Of a stretch of DNA of 5,823 nt, positions 1 through 4,490 are shown piece after piece (position 1 is the stretch's first letter; every line of letters begins with the position of its first letter). The position numbers and the translations under genes are program-made. The notes below the pieces were generated by a model. That model had not been told where the DNA came from. It saw nothing but the letters and a program-made list of their open reading frames with translations, and ran no database searches. This DNA comes from Victivallales bacterium (GTDB taxonomy: Bacteria; Verrucomicrobiota; Lentisphaeria; Oligosphaerales; Oligosphaeraceae): NCBI GenBank assembly GCA_900769285.1, contig CAAGGB010000121.1:1-5823 (forward strand), read 5' to 3'.

Positions 1-644
1 CCCTGTCGAAGGCCCGCGAGAAGGCCCGCGCCATCTCCTGCACGTCCAACATGAAGCAAATCGGGCTGGGACTCAATATGTACACGGGCGACAACGACGA
101 CTATCTGCCCTGCGCCCACGGCAACAGCAATCCCTCGGGCTGGGGCACCTGGCAGCAGGTCATCTACTCCAACGTCGGGGACAAGAAGGCGTTCAAATGC
201 CCCAGCGTGACCGGCACGGCGACGGTCAGCAACGAGGACACCACCCTGTCCGTCACCGGCATCCCCGTCTCCTACCACTGCTGGGGCCGCGGCGGCGGCA
301 CCTTCTGCAACGACGGCTGCGCCCGTCCCATGGACTACTGCAAGTCCATCACCGTCGGCCAGATCAAGGCCAGCTCCACGCTCATCCTATTCGGCGAGAT
401 CGATGGCCGCAGGGAGTCCTTCTTCTGGGGCTCCACCGGCACCGACGGCAACGGCGTCAACAACTGGAAGCTCGTCAGCCATGGCGGCCGCAGCAACTTC
501 GGCTTCGCCGACGGCCACGTCGAGGCCCGCAAGCCCCACAACACCTACGGCAGCAGCACCAACAACTGGTGCCTCAACGGCAATGGCTCCGCCAGCACCA
601 GCCTCACCTCCTGCATGAACGACGCCGCCGCGTTCGTGAACTGA
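1..644 (+). CDS. H-X9-DG (DUF1559-like) type II pseudopilin-family protein, 5' partial
   Basis: This is the C-terminal part of a secreted or surface pseudopilin-like protein. The frame is open from base 3 and begins LSKAREKARAISCTSNMKQI. That is the usual stretch just after the prepilin N-terminal helix, in which the family reads roughly 'LLPAL..AR..A....C..NLKQIGLA...Y'. The ATG at 51 is therefore an internal Met, and the true start with its type IV prepilin signal lies left of the window. Near the C-terminus H (480-482), nine residues, then DG (510-515) form the H-X9-DG signature. The visible part is rich in Gly, Asn, Ser and Cys (about ten Cys), suggesting a disulphide-bonded extracytoplasmic domain. 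Members of this family occur in many paralogues in Lentisphaerae and Planctomycetes; their substrates and roles are mostly unknown. The stop is TGA 642-644. The next genes are unrelated and have their own promoter, so this is probably a separate transcription unit. Family call is firm, function unknown. Confidence 0.88.
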   Translation, partial: LSKAREKARAISCTSNMKQIGLGLNMYTGDNDDYLPCAHGNSNPSGWGTWQQVIYSNVGDKKAFKCPSVTGTATVSNEDTTLSVTGIPVSYHCWGRGGGTFCNDGCARPMDYCKSITVGQIKASSTLILFGEIDGRRESFFWGSTGTDGNGVNNWKLVSHGGRSNFGFADGHVEARKPHNTYGSSTNNWCLNGNGSASTSLTSCMNDAAAFVN

Positions 645-688
645 CCTTTGCTGACCGCGGGACCATCCGGTCTCCGCACGCTCATGAC

Positions 689-726
689 CGCCCCGCCGCC
701 GCGCCGTCCGCGCCGCCGACGGGGCG
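689..726 (+). terminator. Possible terminator hairpin after the pseudopilin gene
   Basis: A perfect 7-bp GC stem (689-695 CGCCCCG with 720-726 CGGGGCG) encloses a 24-nt GC-rich loop. It lies 44 bases after the stop codon and is followed only by TTTC, so it lacks a proper T-tract. It may be a weak intrinsic terminator or an mRNA-stabilising 3' hairpin. The assignment is inferred from position and structure only. Confidence 0.35.
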
Positions 727-728
727 TT

Positions 729-761
729 TCCGTCTCCGGGAGAGACCCCGAGGGAGACGGA
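729..761 (+). terminator. Second 3' hairpin, perfect 9-bp inverted repeat
   Basis: TCCGTCTCC (729-737) pairs perfectly with GGAGACGGA (753-761). Two G-U pairs could extend it to 727-763, and an inner GGG/CCC pairing is possible inside the 15-nt loop. It begins two bases after the previous hairpin ends. No T-run follows, so if it ends transcription it does so without the classical U-tract. It could equally be an operator or a transcript-end stabiliser. Confidence 0.35.
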
Positions 762-771
762 GGTCATGGCG

Positions 772-802
772 GTTCCTGTCAGCGCCTGTGCGTTCCTGTC
801 AG
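772..802 (+). repeat. Short direct repeat (11 bp, two copies)
   Basis: GTTCCTGTCAG occurs at 772-782 and again at 792-802, a 20-base period, i.e. about two helical turns. Two same-face half-sites at this spacing could bind a regulator, but the repeat lies about 70 bases upstream of the predicted -35 box and may be chance. Confidence 0.3.
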
Positions 803-870
803 GGCGGTGTCCGTCTGCTGGCCAGGGGCGGGCGGCGTCATGAAAGTGTCTTCGGACGGGTTGGGGCGCA

Positions 871-899
871 TTGAAGAAGGGTGCTTCAGAGGCTATATT
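871..899 (+). promoter_or_regulatory. Predicted sigma70-type promoter for the ribBA operon
   Basis: TTGAAG (871-876, 4 of 6 to the -35 consensus) and TATATT (894-899, 5 of 6 to the -10 consensus) are separated by exactly 17 bases. The -10 box sits in the only clearly AT-rich patch of this GC-rich gap. Transcription would begin near 905-907, leaving a leader of about 93 bases before the ribBA ATG. A 5-bp inverted repeat, TGAAG (872-876) with CTTCA (884-888), overlaps the -35 and spacer and could be a small operator. No other promoter of this quality was seen before the operon. Confidence 0.6.
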
Positions 900-913
900 A
901 CGGGCATGGAATA

Positions 914-957
914 CGCCCCGTGACGGCGGCAGCCCCAATGGGGCGCCGTGCGGGGTG
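914..957 (+). promoter_or_regulatory. Strong compound hairpin in the ribBA leader
   Basis: Three nested stems can form one long hairpin. The outer stem is 914-920 with 951-957 (7 bp, one G-U). The middle stem is ACGGC 923-927 with GCCGT 945-949. The inner stem is GCCCC 932-936 with GGGGC 940-944 and an AAT loop. The bulges are 921-922, 950 and 928-931. Seventeen base pairs, nearly all G-C, would lie within about ten bases of the predicted transcription start and 41 bases before the ribBA ATG. I do not see the conserved blocks of the FMN riboswitch. It may stabilise the mRNA 5' end, act as an attenuator, or bind a protein or ligand; the role is unknown. Confidence 0.5.
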
Positions 958-998
958 CGGCAGAGCATGGCCCCCGGGCAGAGAGGACGACGACTAGC

Positions 999-2183
999 AT
1001 GATAAGCACGATTGAGGAACTGACGCGCGACCTGGCGGCCGGGCGCATGATTGTGATCACGGACGACGAGAACCGCGAGAACGAGGGCGACCTCATCATG
1101 GCGGCCGAGAAGGCCACGCCCGAGGCCATCACCTTCATGCTCCGCGAGGCCTGCGGGCTGCTCTGCGTCCCCATGACCCAGCAGCGCGCCCTCGAGCTCG
1201 GCCTCCATGAGATGTGCCGCAACACCGACCCCAAGGGCACCTGCTTCACCATCAGCACCGACGTCAACGACGGCACCACCGGCATCTCCGCGTTTGACCG
1301 CGCCGCCACGGTCGCCGCGCTCGCCGACCCCAAGCGCACGGCCGCCGACTTCCACTCGCCGGGACACGTCTTCCCGCTCATCGGCCGCGAGGGCGGCACG
1401 CTGGTCCGCGCTGGCCACACCGAGGCCTCCCTGGATCTGCTCCGCATCGCGGGCCTCACCCCCGTCTCCGCCATCTGCGAGATCATGAACCTCGATGGCA
1501 CCATGGCCCGCATGGAGCAGCTTGAGGCGTTCTGCGCCAAGTGGGGCCTCCGCCGCGGCACCGTCGCCCAGGTCATCGAGTACCGCCGCCAGAACGAGAG
1601 CCTCGTCGAGCAGGTCGAGGCGGTCCGGCTCCCCACCACCTTCGGCGAGTTCATGCTCCACTGCTTCAAGGCGCGCCACGACGGCCGCGAGCACCTCGCG
1701 CTCGTCTATGGCGACGTCGCCGGCAAGGAGGATGTCCTCACGCGCGTCCACAGCGAGTGCCTCACCGGCGACGTCTTCCACTCGCTCCGCTGCGACTGCG
1801 GCGAGCAGCTGGACCTCGCCATGCAGCGCGTCGTCGCCAACGGCTCCGGCGTCATCGTCTACATGCGCCAGGAGGGCCGCGGGATCGGCCTGGCCAACAA
1901 GCTCCACGCCTACCACCTGCAGGAGCGCGGCCTCGACACCGTCGACGCCAACGTCCGCCTCGGCTTCGCCCCCGACCTCCGCGAGTACGGCATCGGCGCC
2001 CAGATACTCAAGGCGCTCGGCGTCCGCAGCATCCGTCTCCTCACCAACAACCCGCAGAAGGTCGTCGGCCTCGAGGGCCACGGGCTCCGCATCACCGGCA
2101 GGGAGCCCCTCGTCGTCGAGCCCGGCCAGTACAACCGCGCCTACATGGACACCAAGCGCGACCGCATGGACCATATCCTCTGA
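999..2183 (+). CDS. ribBA: Bifunctional 3,4-dihydroxy-2-butanone-4-phosphate synthase / GTP cyclohydrolase II
   Basis: A 394-residue cytoplasmic enzyme of riboflavin synthesis, normal length for RibBA. The N-terminal RibB half (about 1-200) converts ribulose 5-phosphate to 3,4-dihydroxy-2-butanone 4-phosphate plus formate. It shows DDENRENEGD (22-31), SPGHVFPL (120-127), the catalytic His of GHTEA (H140) and the Glu of CEIMN (E161); the 21-residue H-E spacing matches E. coli RibB. The C-terminal RibA half (about 205-394) opens GTP. It has zinc ligands C254, C265 and C267 in the standard C-X10-C-X-C spacing, RQEGRGIG (290-297), D326/R328 and LTNNPQKV. Ser120 stands where many homologues have Arg (RPGH), probably tolerated. 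The ATG at 999 is chosen because it starts the conserved N-terminus and follows GAGAGGA (981-987) by 11 bases; an upstream in-frame GTG at 948 lies inside the leader hairpin. It is first in the operon, 60 bases ahead of ribH. Confidence 0.96.
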   Translation: MISTIEELTRDLAAGRMIVITDDENRENEGDLIMAAEKATPEAITFMLREACGLLCVPMTQQRALELGLHEMCRNTDPKGTCFTISTDVNDGTTGISAFDRAATVAALADPKRTAADFHSPGHVFPLIGREGGTLVRAGHTEASLDLLRIAGLTPVSAICEIMNLDGTMARMEQLEAFCAKWGLRRGTVAQVIEYRRQNESLVEQVEAVRLPTTFGEFMLHCFKARHDGREHLALVYGDVAGKEDVLTRVHSECLTGDVFHSLRCDCGEQLDLAMQRVVANGSGVIVYMRQEGRGIGLANKLHAYHLQERGLDTVDANVRLGFAPDLREYGIGAQILKALGVRSIRLLTNNPQKVVGLEGHGLRITGREPLVVEPGQYNRAYMDTKRDRMDHIL

Positions 2184-2243
2184 GCCGCGCATCCTATTCC
2201 ATCCATCACCCCAACCGATTTTCCCCAAGGGAGAGCCACACGC

Positions 2244-2741
2244 ATGGACGCTGAAGTGAAGACATTTGAGGGCCGCCTGAACGCGGAGGGACTGCGTTTC
2301 GGCATCGTCTGCGCACGTTTCAACGAGTTCTTCGTCGGCAAGCTGCTGGGCGGCGCCAAGGACACGCTGCTGCGCCACGGCGCGAACGCGCAGGACATCG
2401 AGGTCGCCTGGGTCCCCGGCTCGTTCGAGATTCCGCTGGTCGCGCAGCGCCTGGCGCGGAGCGGCCGCTACGACGCCATCATCGCGCTGGGCGTCGTCAT
2501 CCAGGGCGGCACCGCCCACGCCTCCTACGTCAACGCCGAGGTCTCCAAGGGACTGGCGCAGATCTCGCTGGCCAGCTCGCTCCCCGTCATCTACGGCGTG
2601 GTGACGACCGAGAACCTGGAGCAGGCCATCGAGCGCAGCGGCTCCAAGGCCGGCAACCGCGGCGCCAGCGCCGCCGAGACCGCCATCGAGATGGCCAGCC
2701 TCATGCGCGACCTCCCAGCCGCCACCGACGCCGCGCGCTGA
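2244..2741 (+). CDS. ribH: 6,7-dimethyl-8-ribityllumazine synthase
   Basis: A 165-residue cytoplasmic enzyme that condenses 5-amino-6-ribitylamino-uracil with the butanone phosphate made by RibB, the penultimate step of riboflavin synthesis; the family forms pentamers or 60-subunit shells. Motifs run in the usual order: RFNEFF (25-30, substrate-stacking Phe), PGSFEIP (58-64), ALGVVIQGGTAHASYV (81-96) with catalytic His92, the PV-x-GVVTTENLEQA segment (114-128), and ERSGSKAGNRG (130-140) whose Arg131 contacts the phosphate. GGTAH is the form found in E. coli. The ATG at 2244 follows AAGGGAGA (2227-2234) by 9 bases. The 60-base gap from ribBA is pyrimidine-rich with no hairpin, consistent with co-transcription. 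The short C-terminal tail after MRDL is Ala-rich and not conserved. Confidence 0.96.
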   Translation: MDAEVKTFEGRLNAEGLRFGIVCARFNEFFVGKLLGGAKDTLLRHGANAQDIEVAWVPGSFEIPLVAQRLARSGRYDAIIALGVVIQGGTAHASYVNAEVSKGLAQISLASSLPVIYGVVTTENLEQAIERSGSKAGNRGASAAETAIEMASLMRDLPAATDAAR

Positions 2742-2760
2742 CGGCGACGCACCCCAACAC

Positions 2761-2789
2761 CACGCACGCACACGCGCACCGCACGCGCA
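2761..2789 (+). repeat. Alternating pyrimidine-purine (CA/CG) tract in the ribH-nusB gap
   Basis: Bases 2761-2779 alternate pyrimidine and purine perfectly with CA and CG steps, and after one C-C break the pattern continues through 2789. Such tracts favour left-handed Z-DNA under negative supercoiling. The RNA here is also C-rich and G-poor from about 2750, the type of unstructured region Rho can load on. A T-rich stretch (2791-2806) follows, but the only stem available before it is 4 bp, so I do not call an intrinsic terminator. Confidence 0.5.
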
Positions 2790-2821
2790 GATTTTGTTCC
2801 AGTTTTCCCTGACCGGATTTC

Positions 2822-2828
2822 GAGGTGA
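2822..2828 (+). promoter_or_regulatory. Ribosome binding site that decides the nusB start
   Basis: GAGGTGA (2822-2828) lies 11 bases before ATG 2840. The in-frame GTG at 2825 is part of this site itself, and the GTG at 2831 is only 2 bases away, so ATG 2840 is the most plausible start. Confidence 0.6.
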
Positions 2829-2839
2829 ATGTGACTTCC

Positions 2840-3496
2840 ATGAGCGAAGACGAGAAGCAGTCGGCCACACCAGCGGCCAAGAAGGATGGCGGAGCGGAGC
2901 TCTTCCGCCTCCGGCGCACCACCGCGCGCAAGCGCGCCATGCAGTTCCTCTACGGCCTCGACGTCGGCCGGGAATGGGCCTGCTCCGACGGCCAGCTCTT
3001 TGACTTCAAGGAGATGCTCGGAAACCTCGACGAGGACACCGAGACCCTCGACGGCACCTCGCGCCAGAAGTACCAGGACTACATGGAGACGCTCATCAGC
3101 GGCGTCGTCCGCGAAATCGCCCAGCTCGACGCGCTCATCACCATGGCCGCGATGAACTGGCGCCTCGAGCGCATGGGACCCGTCGACCGCTGCATCCTGC
3201 GCGTCGCCACCTTCGAGATGCTCTTCGTGCCCAAGGTCTCCGCCGCCACCGCCATCAACGAGGCCGTCGAGCTCGCCAAGCTCTTCGGACAGCGCGAGTC
3301 GCCGCGCTTCATCAACGGCGTCCTCGACCGCATCCGCCGGCACATCGAGCAGCAGGCCGCAGCCGGGAAGCCCGTCACCGACGAGACGCCCGCCGTTCCC
3401 GAGCCCGCCGCCGACGAGACGCCCGCCGTTCCCGAGCCCGCCGCTGCGGACTGCGCCGAGGCGCCCGCCGTCCCCGAGGACGGAACCGTCCGCTGA
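2840..3496 (+). CDS. nusB: Transcription antitermination factor NusB with extended tails
   Basis: NusB is an all-helical RNA-binding protein that, with NusE (ribosomal protein S10), binds boxA RNA and supports rRNA antitermination. The core lies at about residues 22-170 of 218. It has an N-terminal helix with RRTTARKRAMQFLYGLD, a middle ISGVV segment followed by W-RLERMGPVDRCILRVATFEML, and the C-terminal signature AINEAVELAKLFGQRESPRF leading into INGVLDRI. The order and spacing are typical. Two parts are unusual. About 20 charged residues precede the core, and about 45 residues after it form a Pro/Ala/Glu-rich tail (about 174-218) containing two identical 11-residue units (181-191 and 192-202) and a decayed third. 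Most NusB proteins are about 130-160 residues and lack such a tail. The gene follows ribH by 98 bases and precedes ftsY by 64; ribH next to nusB is a common bacterial arrangement. Confidence 0.93.
   Translation: MSEDEKQSATPAAKKDGGAELFRLRRTTARKRAMQFLYGLDVGREWACSDGQLFDFKEMLGNLDEDTETLDGTSRQKYQDYMETLISGVVREIAQLDALITMAAMNWRLERMGPVDRCILRVATFEMLFVPKVSAATAINEAVELAKLFGQRESPRFINGVLDRIRRHIEQQAAAGKPVTDETPAVPEPAADETPAVPEPAAADCAEAPAVPEDGTVR
3378..3443 (+). repeat. Exact 2 x 33-bp in-frame tandem repeat in the nusB 3' end
   Basis: Bases 3378-3410 and 3411-3443 are identical. They encode the 11-residue unit DETPAVPEPAA twice (residues 181-202). A degenerate third copy follows (EAPAVPED, about 3458-3481). 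Exact identity at all wobble positions indicates a recent duplication, probably by replication slippage, and length variation between strains would keep the frame. Confidence 0.9.
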
Positions 3497-3560
3497 GGCG
3501 CGGCGCTGCGCGGAGGGCTCACGCACCCGAACTCTCACCAAGCAGGAGGAACCACGGAGC

Positions 3561-4490
3561 ATGGCTTCGATACTGGAATTTTTCAAGCGCGGTCTGCAGA
3601 AGACGAAGACGACGCTGCTGCGCCGTCTGGGCAGCCTGTTCGGCGGCAAGCAGGCCTGGACCGAGGAGACCTACGAGGAGCTGGAGGCCGCCCTCATCGG
3701 CACGGACCTCGGGGCCAAGATCTGCGGTCAGCTCGTCGGCGACATCCGCGAGCGCTACTCGCGCGGCGAGATCGCCACGGAGGAGGACATCATGCGCGTC
3801 GCGCGGGACACGGTGCGGACCATCCTGGAGCGCGGCGGCGAGCTGCCGCCCGTCGCCCGCGCCGAGAAGGGCCCCACCGTCATCCTCATGGTCGGCGTCA
3901 ACGGCAGCGGCAAGACCACCACCTGCGCCAAGCTCGCCAAGCGCTTCCATGACGCCGGCCACAGCGTCCTCCTCGCCGCCGGCGACACCTTCCGCGCAGC
4001 CGGCGTCGAGCAGCTCAAGCTCTGGGGCGAGCGCCTCGGCATCCCCGTCATCGGCGGACGGCAGGGCGGCGACTCCGCCGCCGTCGCGTTCGACGCCGTC
4101 CGCGCCGCCGTCCAGCGCGACGTCGAGTATGTGGTCATTGACACGGCGGGCCGCCAGCACACCCGCCAGGACCTGATGGCCGAGCTGGCCAAGGTCCAGC
4201 GCGTCATCCAGCGCGAGCTGCCCGCGGCGCCACACGAGGTCTGGCTCACCGTCGACGCCTCCATCGGCTCCAACGCCCTCGTCCAGGCCCGCGAGTTCGG
4301 TCGGCTGTTCCCCATCACGGGGCTCATCCTCACCAAGCTGGACGGCACCGGCAAGGGCGGCGTCGTCGTCGCCATCAAGGAGGAGCTCGGCTATCCCGTC
4401 CGCTTCGTCGGGCTCGGCGAGAGCGCCGACGACCTGCAGCCCTTTGACCGCGAGGTGTTTGTGGAGGCACTCTTCTCGGAGGAGGCGTGA
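3561..4490 (+). CDS. ftsY: Signal recognition particle receptor FtsY (short NG form)
   Basis: A 309-residue SRP GTPase that docks ribosome-SRP complexes at the inner membrane for co-translational insertion. It consists almost only of the N and G domains and lacks the long acidic A domain of E. coli FtsY. A basic amphipathic N-terminus (about 1-28, ILEFFKRGLQKTKTTLLRRL) probably serves as membrane anchor. The N domain runs to about residue 100. G-domain motifs: P-loop GVNGSGKTT (112-120), GDTFRAAGVEQL (141-152), the SRP-family insertion QGGDSAAVAFDA (168-179), DTAGR (194-198), TKLDGTGKGG (258-267) and GLGESADDLQPF (284-295). The histidine and layout after DTAGR favour FtsY over Ffh, and no methionine-rich M domain is present. 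The motif usually reading DA-x-TGQN is DASIGSN (232-238). The start ATG 3561 follows AGGAGGA (3544-3550) by 10 bases. The 3' end carries the recQ ribosome binding site. Confidence 0.95.
   Translation: MASILEFFKRGLQKTKTTLLRRLGSLFGGKQAWTEETYEELEAALIGTDLGAKICGQLVGDIRERYSRGEIATEEDIMRVARDTVRTILERGGELPPVARAEKGPTVILMVGVNGSGKTTTCAKLAKRFHDAGHSVLLAAGDTFRAAGVEQLKLWGERLGIPVIGGRQGGDSAAVAFDAVRAAVQRDVEYVVIDTAGRQHTRQDLMAELAKVQRVIQRELPAAPHEVWLTVDASIGSNALVQAREFGRLFPITGLILTKLDGTGKGGVVVAIKEELGYPVRFVGLGESADDLQPFDREVFVEALFSEEA
4478..4485 (+). promoter_or_regulatory. recQ ribosome binding site inside the ftsY 3' end
   Basis: GGAGGAGG (4478-4485) encodes part of the FtsY C-terminus and precedes ATG 4490 by only 4 bases and the next codon, GTG 4493, by 7. 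Either could be used for initiation. The overlapping TGATG suggests that translation of recQ is coupled to that of ftsY. Confidence 0.6.

Noticed and set aside
840..923. 27-codon ORF (MKVSSDGLG...) in the ribBA upstream region
   Set aside because: It overlaps the predicted promoter, lacks a convincing ribosome binding site, and resembles nothing I know; more likely chance.
645..998. FMN riboswitch before ribBA
   Set aside because: AGGGGCGGG near 824-832 vaguely recalls the first FMN-element block, but the remaining conserved blocks are missing and the site lies upstream of the predicted transcription start.
948..998. Upstream GTG start for ribBA, adding 17 residues
   Set aside because: The GTG lies within the 3' arms of the leader hairpin, has no ribosome binding site, and the added residues are not RibB-like; ATG 999 starts the conserved N-terminus.
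645..998. tRNA, SRP RNA or other structured RNA gene in the only long gap
   Set aside because: No cloverleaf, no SRP-RNA-like tetraloop core, and no CRISPR-like regular repeats were seen; the hairpins are simple stems.
2774..2806. Intrinsic terminator between ribH and nusB
   Set aside because: Only a 4-bp GCGC stem precedes the T-rich stretch, and the T-run is interrupted; too weak to call.
387..2870. 827-codon open frame on the minus strand across ribBA and ribH
   Set aside because: It is the mirror of C-ending codons in the + strand genes. Its translation is low-complexity (Ala, Val, Gly, Asp, Glu) with no recognisable domain, while the + strand encodes complete RibBA and RibH.
3497..3560. 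Terminator or promoter in the nusB-ftsY gap
   Set aside because: Only short overlapping GCGC pairings and no T-tract or promoter boxes; ftsY is most simply read as part of the same operon.
2591..3649. Minus-strand open frame across nusB (and the similar one at 3519-4235 across ftsY)
   Set aside because: Antisense shadows of well-conserved genes; no domain or sensible start context.
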